In this document: piece by piece, positions 55,283-63,509 of the stretch
How the letters are laid out: each line of letters begins with the position of its first letter
How positions within the stretch are numbered: the first letter of the stretch is position 1
NCBI RefSeq assembly: GCF_000160115.1
Contig: NZ_GG665866.1
Span: 918,825-982,824 of the forward strand
Direction: 5' to 3'
DNA length: 64,000 nt
From: Shuttleworthella satelles DSM 14600
GTDB taxonomy: Bacteria > Bacillota > Clostridia > Lachnospirales > Lachnospiraceae
Notes under the pieces: generated by a model
What the model saw: the letters and a program-made list of their open reading frames with translations, nothing else
Database searches by the model: none
What the model was told of the DNA's origin: nothing
Position numbers and translations under genes: made by a program

Positions 55283-55558
55283 ATTATAAAAAAGCCCTCG
55301 TCCACTACGATACGTAGGGACAAGAGCCTGTACTCCTGCGGTGCCACCCTATTTGACGCGAATCCTTCGCGCCCACTCATGCATACGAACATATGCGGGA
55401 TCTTGATCACGGAGATCCTGCTCCGTCTCACCTACTGAGTTACCCGTTCGGCTCGCCCTCAGAAGCCCATTCAGAATACAATTCCTGTCGCCATCACACC
55501 ATCGGCGGCTCTCTTGAAAGAATCGAGGCATTCCTACTATTTCTTCCTCACTGGTTTG
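55283..55558 (-). ncRNA. T-box riboswitch, tryptophan-type
   Basis: The T-box element AGGGTGGCACCGCAGG lies at 55335-55350 and is followed by a terminator hairpin (GCTCTTGTCC/GGACGAGGGC with an inner stem) and T run at 55287-55328. The Stem I region begins with AGAGAGCCG near 55515. The probable specifier is UGG at 55467-55469 in the context CTGAATGGGC, which fits tRNA-Trp. Uncharged tRNA would stabilise the antiterminator and allow trpB expression. Confidence 0.9.
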
Positions 55559-55564
55559 TCGCTT

Positions 55565-55593
55565 ACTATATCCTTTGATCTCGAGATTGTCAA
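55565..55593 (-). promoter_or_regulatory. Promoter of the T-box/trpB transcript
   Basis: TTGACA (55588-55593) and TATAGT (55565-55570) are exactly 17 bases apart on the minus strand. The spacer contains the palindrome ATCTCGAGAT. Transcription would begin near 55558, directly before the T-box Stem I. Confidence 0.8.
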
Positions 55594-55660
55594 CATATAT
55601 TCATCATTCCGTGTTACTAATAAGTTACGCAGGCATTTTTTGCTCAATCGTTGCCATTTT

Positions 55661-58600
55661 TTACTTTGTCACCAAATCCAACAGGCTCTGATAGCTGTCT
55701 ACCACATCGTAAACAACATCTCCGTTACTGATTGCCTTAAAGTGCTCTCTGGCACAGTGAATCTTTGATTCCTCGATTAGTCTAAGCTGCATTGAATTCA
55801 TTGAGCCCTTTGTTTCCGCAACAAAGTATATATGCTTCACTGTGCCTTCATAGAACGCAATCGCCCAGTCAGGGTTATAGTGCCCAACCGGTGTGGAGAT
55901 ATAGAATCCATCCGGGAGCTTCACATATACCGCCACATTGGTATTCGTATCCAGCTCTGTTGCAAACTTCTGCTCGTTGCTGGAATCGTATACGATATGG
56001 TCATACAGATGCTTCTTCGCCTTCATGGCATTCACACCAAGACGTCCCTTGATGGTCGGATCAGTAAATACATCGGTGCCGTAATGGTCATCCATGACAT
56101 CATATGTAATGTGCTCAATGATTGCCGTTGCCTTTTCATCATTGATAAGGGCTGCCGCCTTGATAATGAACTCTTCAGGGTTATCCTTAAACTGACCAAA
56201 TACACTCGGCTGAATACCCTTCAAAATCTGAACGACTGCCTTGCGTGTAAGCCCTGTCTCTTCCACGAACTTTCCAATCAAGTCATATTTCACATTGGAG
56301 CTGGCAGTAATGGTGTGGCCATAGCTTACAGACTCTTCCCTCAAAAAAGAAACTCCGGATATAAGCTCTTCCTTGGATTTAATCTTCTCCATGATTCCAG
56401 TTTCCACCTTGAAGATGATTTTAGATACACGAAGTTTCCGATCCAGGGACTGAATCGCCTTATGAATCAGCTCATCGGTATCGAAGTCAACCACATAGGT
56501 GGATTTGGCATTAATTTTCGCCCACAATGCTTTAAATTCCGGCATAGTAAGCTTGTTTTCATCCACATGCAGCTCCACATTATTACTGCGCGCGTTTTCA
56601 GGCATCATGGACTTTCCGTCATAAATGGAGTCAATGATTTCAATGACAGAAGCAGACGAATCTGCCACTTCCTCCGCAATCTTGATTTCATTGTTGGCCT
56701 TATCGGCATAGTATTTATCCGTGAGATTACCTTTCCTGTCAATGTAGCCGTTCACGATCAAATCGAAATGAATAGCTCTTGCGGTATCCTGATCCACAAC
56801 CTGCTCATTGCCCTTATCGTCTTCAATCACCTTGCCTACAAACAGGTCTGCTGTAACAGCACGGGGACGATCCGCCACTGCCTCTGCGATTTCCGTCTGC
56901 AAGCCCTTAGCAAAGCTGTCATAGCTTTCGCTGGCGACAACGGTCAGCACATTGACATTCTGTACATCTTCACCCAGCACATTAGTGTCCATGCGCTCAC
57001 CGTCCTGATTGACGCACAGACGCAGGCCGCGACCTACCTCCTGACGCTTGCGTACTTCACTGCTGCTCTGCTTCAAAGTACAGATCTGGAATACATTCGG
57101 ATTATCCCAACCTTCCCGCAGGGCAGAATGGGAGAAGATAAAACGAACCGGAGAGCGCTTCGGATCGCGATCCAGCAGCAGCTCCTTGTTCTTCATAATC
57201 AGCTCATAGGCATCTACATCATCCGTCGTGGTTTGCTTACGTCCCACCTTGGAGTCAATCATCTTACCCTTTTTGTCGATGGAAAAATATCCGGCATGGG
57301 TCTTCTCAGCGGGAATCGCATGCAAATACTTGATATAGTCATCCTCGCCAATACCGATCTGCAAATTGCCGATAATATCGTTATACTCTTCCACAAACAT
57401 CTGCGCGTATATGCCATCTGTTCCCTGACCGGCTTCATCATAGAGGCGATATTTTGCCACCTCATCAATAAAGAACAACGACAGCACCTTGATGCCCTTG
57501 TAAAATAACTCTCGCTCCCTCTGGATATGGGACAAAATCGTTTCTCGAATCTGAATGCGACGCAGTTGATCCTCGCTGACCTTGCCGATGACATCACCGG
57601 CATAGATTTTGATACCGTTCAAAAATTCCACGGAATCATCCCGGCCGTCGATGCGAGATACCACAAAGTTCTGCTTATACTCCTCCATGTTGCCGGAATT
57701 ATCATACAGATTGAATCCCTCGGAAACAGTGCGAGTAACCTTACGGGTACCGCTTGCTCCCTTAACATCAAACTGAATTGTTGCCGTAGGCGCAGCTTTC
57801 GAGAGGTTAATGTTCTCCAAATAAATGTAGCTCTCCGTGGCTGTGCTTCCGGATTCAGAGATACCCTTCACCGCGATTTTCTTTACCAGCCGTTTATTGT
57901 AGGCTTCCATAGCGTCCAGACGGTAGACCATGTTGTAGATACTGTCGCTTTTATGGGTTGCGGAATAACGCAGAGTCAGCAGGGGATTGAACTGCTTCAG
58001 GTTCTCCTTGGTTTGCTTACCCTCTACGGACTGAGGTTCATCAATAATCAGAATCGGATTCGTCTTGGCTATGATATCAATCGGACGGCGGGAACGGAAC
58101 TCATCCAGCCTCATGCTGATGCGTCTTGCGTCCTTACCTCTGGCATTGAAGGCCTGAGAGTTGATAATCATGGCACAGATGGAATTATCCGATGCAAATC
58201 GGTCAATTTCCGTCAGCTGAGCAGAGTTATAGACGAAGAACCGTACCTTCTTGCTATATTCCTCAGCAAAGTGCTCCTGCGTCACCTGAAAGGACTTGTA
58301 AACTCCCTCGCGGATAGCGATACTCGGCACAACCACGATGAACTTACTCCAGCCGTAATGCTTGTTCAGCTCATACATGGTCTTGATGTAAGTATAGGTC
58401 TTGCCGACACCAGTCTCCATCTCAATGGTCAGGTTGAAGTGACCTTCCAGTTTAGGTGATGGCTTCAGCTGGTTCGTCCGCTGTACCTTCTGCAAATTTT
58501 CCAGAATGATGCGATCAGAAAGCTCCGGTACGATCTTGTGGTTGCTCCAACCGGTGAAATCCTCCTCATCGGTCAATGACTGCTGATAATAGCCGTTGCC

Positions 58601-58708
58601 TCTGTCCATCATGTAGGAGGGTGTCAGATACGGCTGTCCGGCAAAGACATCCACCACAGCCTTGGCGGCATCAGCCTGAAATTTCTGATGTTTAAATCGC
58701 AGTCTCAT
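55661..58708 (-). CDS. res: Type III restriction enzyme, Res subunit
   Basis: The 1015-residue protein is the helicase-nuclease of a type III system. The ATPase motifs are METGVGKTYTYIKTMYEL (motif I), ILIIDEPQSVEGKQT (motif II), LRYSATHKSDS (motif III) and KRQEVGRGLRLCVNQDG (motif VI). The C-terminal nuclease region reads HYNPDWAIAFYEG and FVAETKGS. It follows the DUF1016 gene with a 17-base overlap. The start at 58708 is likely; 58723 is an alternative. Confidence 0.94.
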   Translation of the reverse strand: MRLRFKHQKFQADAAKAVVDVFAGQPYLTPSYMMDRGNGYYQQSLTDEEDFTGWSNHKIVPELSDRIILENLQKVQRTNQLKPSPKLEGHFNLTIEMETGVGKTYTYIKTMYELNKHYGWSKFIVVVPSIAIREGVYKSFQVTQEHFAEEYSKKVRFFVYNSAQLTEIDRFASDNSICAMIINSQAFNARGKDARRISMRLDEFRSRRPIDIIAKTNPILIIDEPQSVEGKQTKENLKQFNPLLTLRYSATHKSDSIYNMVYRLDAMEAYNKRLVKKIAVKGISESGSTATESYIYLENINLSKAAPTATIQFDVKGASGTRKVTRTVSEGFNLYDNSGNMEEYKQNFVVSRIDGRDDSVEFLNGIKIYAGDVIGKVSEDQLRRIQIRETILSHIQRERELFYKGIKVLSLFFIDEVAKYRLYDEAGQGTDGIYAQMFVEEYNDIIGNLQIGIGEDDYIKYLHAIPAEKTHAGYFSIDKKGKMIDSKVGRKQTTTDDVDAYELIMKNKELLLDRDPKRSPVRFIFSHSALREGWDNPNVFQICTLKQSSSEVRKRQEVGRGLRLCVNQDGERMDTNVLGEDVQNVNVLTVVASESYDSFAKGLQTEIAEAVADRPRAVTADLFVGKVIEDDKGNEQVVDQDTARAIHFDLIVNGYIDRKGNLTDKYYADKANNEIKIAEEVADSSASVIEIIDSIYDGKSMMPENARSNNVELHVDENKLTMPEFKALWAKINAKSTYVVDFDTDELIHKAIQSLDRKLRVSKIIFKVETGIMEKIKSKEELISGVSFLREESVSYGHTITASSNVKYDLIGKFVEETGLTRKAVVQILKGIQPSVFGQFKDNPEEFIIKAAALINDEKATAIIEHITYDVMDDHYGTDVFTDPTIKGRLGVNAMKAKKHLYDHIVYDSSNEQKFATELDTNTNVAVYVKLPDGFYISTPVGHYNPDWAIAFYEGTVKHIYFVAETKGSMNSMQLRLIEESKIHCAREHFKAISNGDVVYDVVDSYQSLLDLVTK

Positions 58709-59783
58709 CGTCTTCGTCTCCATTCTCATCCGACAGCTGTTCTTCCAGCAGCTTTTGCAGAGCTTCCTTACTCGGCAAGACAGTCTCATATTTGCTTGCA
58801 AAAATCTGCGTATTGTCCTCCGGCAGGGTCATTTCCACAACGGCATTGTTCTTGTCTCTACACAGCACAATTCCGATTGTAGAGTTCTCATCCGGCAATT
58901 TTACCTTTCGGTCATAGTAGTGGACATACATCTGCATCTGCCCGATATCCTGATGCTTCAATTCGCCGATTTTCAAATCGAACAGCACAAAGCAACGCAG
59001 CAGGCGATTATAAAAAACCAGATCCACCATAAAATGCTCTTCGTCAAAGGTGAACCGAACCTGTCTGCCGATGAATGCAAAACCAGTACCAAGCTCCAGC
59101 AAAAACTTCTGCAAATTGTCGATAATGCGGCTCTCCAGCTCGCTCTCGGAGTATTCCGGCAGTTCCTTTAAACCGAGAAATTCCAACACATATGGGTCTT
59201 TGACGGCATCTTTTGCGGTCTCAACCTTCTGCCCTTCCAGTGCCAGGCGATAAGCCTTATCCTTATCGGTACTAAGGGCAATGCGCTCATAGAGCGAACT
59301 ATTGTATTGCCGTTTCATTTCCGTGAGACTCCAGTCATTTTTAACAGATTCAATTTCGTAAAAATGCCGTTCATCCATATTATCCATCCGCATGAGCTTG
59401 AGGTAATGCGACCAGCTCAAATAAAATTTCCTGCCGGTGCTGACTGCTGGAAGGTTCTCGAATTGGCTAAACACTGTTTCGCTAATTTGATCTGTGGAAT
59501 AAACCCTGTAAAACTGACGGATGTTTTTCAAATTTGCAACTGAAAAACCCTTTCCGAATTTCTCAGTAAGGTATTTTGACAATTCCTGCAAAATTTGTTT
59601 TCCATAAGCAGCTCTGTTCTGACCGTGCTGTTCCTCTTCAACGATCATTCTGCCGATTTCGTAGTAGGCATAAACCATAGCAAGATTAACGGCAGATTTT
59701 GCTTTCTTTCTGGCCTGTGCCAACACTTCGGAAACACTCTCAAGGAAGTTTTGGTTAATCGGGGAGATTTCGTTTTTGCTCAT
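58692..59783 (-). CDS. DUF1016-type PD-(D/E)xK nuclease-fold protein (YhcG-like)
   Basis: The 363-residue protein has the N-terminal DUF1016 domain (YAYYEIGRMIVEEEQHGQNR; LTEKFGKGFSVANLKNIRQF; LSWSHYLKLMRM) and a C-terminal nuclease-like domain (HFMVDLVFYNRLLRCFVLFD, LKIGELKHQDIGQMQMYV) with the D...DLK residues. It is inserted between mod and res, 13 bases after mod. Its role in the R-M system is unknown; it may act as an extra nuclease or a DNA-binding partner. Confidence 0.9.
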   Translation of the reverse strand: MSKNEISPINQNFLESVSEVLAQARKKAKSAVNLAMVYAYYEIGRMIVEEEQHGQNRAAYGKQILQELSKYLTEKFGKGFSVANLKNIRQFYRVYSTDQISETVFSQFENLPAVSTGRKFYLSWSHYLKLMRMDNMDERHFYEIESVKNDWSLTEMKRQYNSSLYERIALSTDKDKAYRLALEGQKVETAKDAVKDPYVLEFLGLKELPEYSESELESRIIDNLQKFLLELGTGFAFIGRQVRFTFDEEHFMVDLVFYNRLLRCFVLFDLKIGELKHQDIGQMQMYVHYYDRKVKLPDENSTIGIVLCRDKNNAVVEMTLPEDNTQIFASKYETVLPSKEALQKLLEEQLSDENGDEDDETAI

Positions 59784-59796
59784 ATTCTTCCCCTCC

Positions 59797-61662
59797 TTAC
59801 AGTACTTTCACAGAAGTATCCGGTGTCAGCTCCTTAAAAATCTGTGTCACATTGATTTTTGCCGGACTGCTGGTAAAGCTGCTGTCGCGGAATACCGCAC
59901 GCAGCGGTTGACGCTTCGCAATCGTCTTAATGACGCTGTCCGGGATATTCTCGTCAAAGCAGGCAATCAGGTCGCCATCATTGTAGTTGTGTACCGTGCA
60001 ACCCTCGATGTCCTCGGACTGATACGGCAGAGACAGCGGCAAGCCCCACTCCAACAGGCAGCCAAACAGCAGATCAAGGTCAGTGCGGTCTTCCTTGATG
60101 TTGCTTTCCAGCAGGTCGAGAACATTCTGCTCGTAATCCGCAGGGGCGTAATATACATCCTTCATATTGGTATCATCCAACTTTAGGACACGGAAACCGC
60201 CGTCAAACTTTGCATCCGGGTGTTCCTCGGCAATTTTCCTGGCTGCGCGGCGGATGCGCTCCTTGCCGATTTCGCAGATGTTGGAGTAACCTGCCTTGTA
60301 CGCTGTTCCATTTATATCAGTTTCTTCAGGTAATTGAACGGCTACAAATTTACAGTGCTTGCTGTTTTCGGCATTATATTGCATAAGCGCATGTGCTGTA
60401 GTGCCTGAACCAGAGAAGAAATCCAGAACCACAGAATCACCTTTCAAGTTCGCTAAAGTCAGTAATCTTATCAAAAGACGAACAGGTTTTGGACCATCAA
60501 ATACCCCGGCATCCATAATATTGGTTACTTCTTTTGCGCCTTCCTGGCTATGCCCCACATCCTTGTAGAACATAATAGATGTCGGTGCCATGCCATCATA
60601 TTTCAACTCCATCAGAAATCTTTTTATACAAGGTACACTGTTACCGTCTGCACCAAAATAAATTCTATTATCCTGGAGTCTCTCTAAAAATGCATTTTTA
60701 GAGAGACTCCAGCAGCGACCTGCTGGAGGCTCTATTACTCGCCCCGATGGGGCGGTAATAGGATAGTCACAAGACGCTGTATAGGTTTTTACTGACATAT
60801 CACTCGGCTTCCAAACTCCTCGTGGATCATTGTCAGGATTTTGGTAACGTGCATTTGCTTCAACAGTTCTTGGCAATCTTCCAATTACGAACCGTGTTAT
60901 GTTCTTTGCATACATTAGAACATAATCATGGCTGTTTGATATAAACTTTGCATCATTTTTAGGAGCATATGCTCTTTCCCATACCAACTGTGCCACAAAG
61001 TTTTGCCCGCCAAACACCTCACTGCAACACTTTTTTAAATTTTCCTGCTCGTTATCATCAATGCTGATAAAAATAACGCCATCATCAGTAAGCAGATTTC
61101 TCGCCAACATCAGACGAGAATAAATCATGCTGCACCAATCCGAATGAAAACGTCCATTGGTGTCTGTGTTCTTGAACATACGGTTGCCGTCTTCATCGTA
61201 CACACCACTATCCTCATCATAGTCTGCCACAGACTGCTTGAAATCATCCCGATAGATGAAGTCATTTCCCGTGTTGTACGGCGGATCAATATAGATCATC
61301 TTTACCTTGCTGAGATAGCTCTCCTGCAAGAGTTTTAGCACTTCCAGGTTATCGCCCTCGATATAGAGGTTTTCCGTGCTGTCCCAGTTGACACTCTCCT
61401 CCTTGCAGGGGCGCAGGGTCTTGCGGATGGGTTTGTTTGCCTCCACGATGGCAGCCTTTTTTCCCACCCAGGTGAACTCATAGGCTTCATCACCCTCAAG
61501 CACATCGCCGGACAGCATCTGCCGCAGCAGGTCAAAATTGATGGCTTTTTTCGGCTTACCGCTCTCGTCCTTAGTCTCGGTTATGCAGTTCGGGAACAAC
61601 GCCCCGATTTTTTCTATATTCTGTGCGGTCATATCAATGGATTCCATATGCATTTTGTCCAT
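59797..61662 (-). CDS. mod: Type III modification methyltransferase, Mod subunit
   Basis: The 621-residue enzyme methylates adenine N6 and recognises the target for the Res subunit. The catalytic motif KMIYIDPPYNTGNDF comes near residue 130, before the S-adenosylmethionine motif VLDFFSGSGTTAHALMQYN near residue 430, the order of beta-group enzymes. The target recognition region lies between. It starts one base after the end of the HEPN-type gene, so translation is tightly coupled. Confidence 0.95.
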   Translation of the reverse strand: MDKMHMESIDMTAQNIEKIGALFPNCITETKDESGKPKKAINFDLLRQMLSGDVLEGDEAYEFTWVGKKAAIVEANKPIRKTLRPCKEESVNWDSTENLYIEGDNLEVLKLLQESYLSKVKMIYIDPPYNTGNDFIYRDDFKQSVADYDEDSGVYDEDGNRMFKNTDTNGRFHSDWCSMIYSRLMLARNLLTDDGVIFISIDDNEQENLKKCCSEVFGGQNFVAQLVWERAYAPKNDAKFISNSHDYVLMYAKNITRFVIGRLPRTVEANARYQNPDNDPRGVWKPSDMSVKTYTASCDYPITAPSGRVIEPPAGRCWSLSKNAFLERLQDNRIYFGADGNSVPCIKRFLMELKYDGMAPTSIMFYKDVGHSQEGAKEVTNIMDAGVFDGPKPVRLLIRLLTLANLKGDSVVLDFFSGSGTTAHALMQYNAENSKHCKFVAVQLPEETDINGTAYKAGYSNICEIGKERIRRAARKIAEEHPDAKFDGGFRVLKLDDTNMKDVYYAPADYEQNVLDLLESNIKEDRTDLDLLFGCLLEWGLPLSLPYQSEDIEGCTVHNYNDGDLIACFDENIPDSVIKTIAKRQPLRAVFRDSSFTSSPAKINVTQIFKELTPDTSVKVL

Positions 61663-61663
61663 G

Positions 61664-62788
61664 TTAGTTTTCCTCCTCTAGTGGCTTCAGTCTCAGCAAA
61701 AAATCTGTAAACAGGATTGCATTCAGTGCTGCTTTTCTTGTTGGATATGTTTCATAAAAACTGTGTGCTGCACTATGTCTCCCAGGCACATCTGCAATCG
61801 TTTCTTCCAGAGAATTGCAGTCATACATGATAAAGTCATCGTAATATGACTTGAATATCTCCAAATAATTGTTCTGCGAGGCAAGCGTTGAAAAATATTC
61901 CTTGGTCTTGCTTATTCTTTTTCGCCCATTGTCATGAGCCTTTCTGTATATAATTCCTTCCCATTGAGTGCTTAGAACAATAACAGTAATAGCGTACTCT
62001 TTCCGATGATAGGCCTGAACTGCCTGATGGAGAATTCTCATCAAATATTCCGGCAAATCAAGTCCGCGCCATTCTTTTTTCATTCCTTCAATGACAGGCT
62101 TTGTATAGTATCCATAGATTGCACGATCAATCTTTTTTACTCGATTGTTGCTTTTGCGCGTACTCCCGACGATATCAATCACATCGAATGTCAACTTTAT
62201 ATCGGCACACCAAATTGAACCTGGGAACCAGTGCGCATAATACATCTCAGAGAGATATATTCTTTTGATTTTATCTGGCTTAATCTCTGGCAGTGAGAAA
62301 GCCCGCAGGCTCTCAAACAATGGCGAAAAATCCAAAGATTGAATCCATTTAATCACCGGGGAATCATATACCGCTGCTACAGAATCGTACATTCTCTGTG
62401 CAGCCAATACACTTGTTCGTAACGCATCACTTTCAATCAGGGATTTCAACCCCACAACCATAGGACTATAGTCAAAATCAATATAGAGTCGTGGTATGTT
62501 TGCGAAATTCTGAATTATTTGCTGCACAGTCGGATTATGAATTTCATTGTAAAAATTTCGTTGAGCAGCAACGATTGGTTCTGTCATCTTTGTTATAGAA
62601 CAAAGAGTTTCCTGCATTTTTTGTATAGCCTCTGGCTGTTGAAATAAAGGCTGATAAGCAGAATACAGTTTGTTGCTCATTCCGATACTCTTAAACAACA
62701 ACGATGGTAATGCCGATACCGCTTCTTCATTATCTTCAATCTTTTCCAGAGGCTCATTATTCTTTGATTCATCGTGGGTATCGTTCAA
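61664..62788 (-). CDS. HEPN-domain protein of the type III R-M operon
   Basis: The 374-residue protein has a poorly conserved N-terminal half and a helical C-terminal domain with EYAITVIVLSTQWEGIIYRK and PGRHSAAHSFYETYPTRKAA, then LNAILFTDFLLRL. RHSAAH (Arg337-His342) is an R-x4-H motif, the mark of HEPN ribonucleases. The start is a TTG behind GGGAGGGACTTCA, overlapping the stop of the DUF4391-like remnant. It may be a back-up toxin that acts when restriction fails; this is inference. Confidence 0.7.
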   Translation of the reverse strand: MNDTHDESKNNEPLEKIEDNEEAVSALPSLLFKSIGMSNKLYSAYQPLFQQPEAIQKMQETLCSITKMTEPIVAAQRNFYNEIHNPTVQQIIQNFANIPRLYIDFDYSPMVVGLKSLIESDALRTSVLAAQRMYDSVAAVYDSPVIKWIQSLDFSPLFESLRAFSLPEIKPDKIKRIYLSEMYYAHWFPGSIWCADIKLTFDVIDIVGSTRKSNNRVKKIDRAIYGYYTKPVIEGMKKEWRGLDLPEYLMRILHQAVQAYHRKEYAITVIVLSTQWEGIIYRKAHDNGRKRISKTKEYFSTLASQNNYLEIFKSYYDDFIMYDCNSLEETIADVPGRHSAAHSFYETYPTRKAALNAILFTDFLLRLKPLEEEN

Positions 62789-63126
62789 TGAAGTCCCTCC
62801 CAGTCTATTCTCAGCTTCTTAATCTCAGTCTTCAGCTCCATCTTCCGATTGAGTTGCTTCTCTTTCTTCATTTTTGCTTCCAGTACAGCAATCTGCTTTT
62901 CCAGCTACTCTCGTTGTTTCTGCTGTTCGACGCTTTCCTTTAGCGTTGTATCTTCGCCGCCGGTAAGGCTGTCTCCTGCAATTTGACGGATTAAATTCTC
63001 GTATACTGAATCTATCGTCAGACCATCCAGATGCAGCGACGGTTCTTCCTCTGCGATCCTCTCTGTGCGGTAATAGCGGTTAACCTTGAATACCGCTTCA
63101 CTGGAACCGATAGCTTCTTTATCCTA
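62785..63126 (-). pseudogene. DUF4391-like gene, truncated and with an in-frame TAG
   Basis: The C-terminal third of a DUF4391-type protein is readable on the minus strand: VNRYYRTERIAEEEPSLHLD, IDSVYENLIRQIAGDSLTGG, then TAG (62905-62907) and LEKQIAVLEAKMKKEKQLNR. A CAG-to-TAG change explains the stop. The N-terminal part is missing, replaced by insertion-sequence debris at about 63127. DUF4391 genes commonly accompany type III-like R-M operons. Confidence 0.65.
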
Positions 63127-63509
63127 AATTATTCATCCCAACAGGGAAAATGCGGCAGGAAGCAGCATAACTACTGTATTTGATACGATTATTTCTTTTA
63201 TCTGATAGGTGAACAAAAAAAGCTCGTATCTCTGGTAGAATGTGGTTGTCAAGATCAAAAAAAAACAAGAAAAGGAGCTCTCTGTGACCATCTTAAACAC
63301 CACAACCCTTGAAAGCAATAGGCGTGTCAAAATAAATTTTACCGGCGTCCAAGGATAACTGTGTTGACGAGTAAAAAACCAGCCGGTATTCACCGAGGTT
63401 TTTCAGATGGATCGCCTTGTCTTCCAGCCTCCGATTTCAAAGTCATCTTTTCAATGTAAAGGTAACATATAATCAGCGCATTTTGACATAAGAAAGCCCC
63501 GGGAAAAGT
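63127..63509. other. Insertion-sequence debris upstream of the R-M operon
   Basis: No intact gene is seen. The stretch contains the start of an IS1380-type transposase (63284-63358) and further non-coding DNA up to the end of an IS3-family element. The promoter of the R-M operon, if any, is not obvious here. Confidence 0.45.
63284..63358 (+). pseudogene. N-terminal fragment of an IS1380-type transposase
   Basis: A GTG behind AAAAGGAG starts TILNTTTLESNRRVKINFTG, which looks like the beginning of IS1380-family transposases, then the frame is lost after 24 codons. The rest of the gene is absent. Confidence 0.45.

Noticed and set aside
55832-57508. 558-codon open frame on the plus strand
   Set aside because: It is antisense to the res gene, which has complete helicase motifs on the minus strand; the plus frame shows no domain and no ribosome site.
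63133-63393. 86-codon minus-strand frame in insertion-sequence debris
   Set aside because: The sequence looks like random hydrophobic translation of A/T-rich DNA and is opposite to the recognisable IS1380-type fragment.
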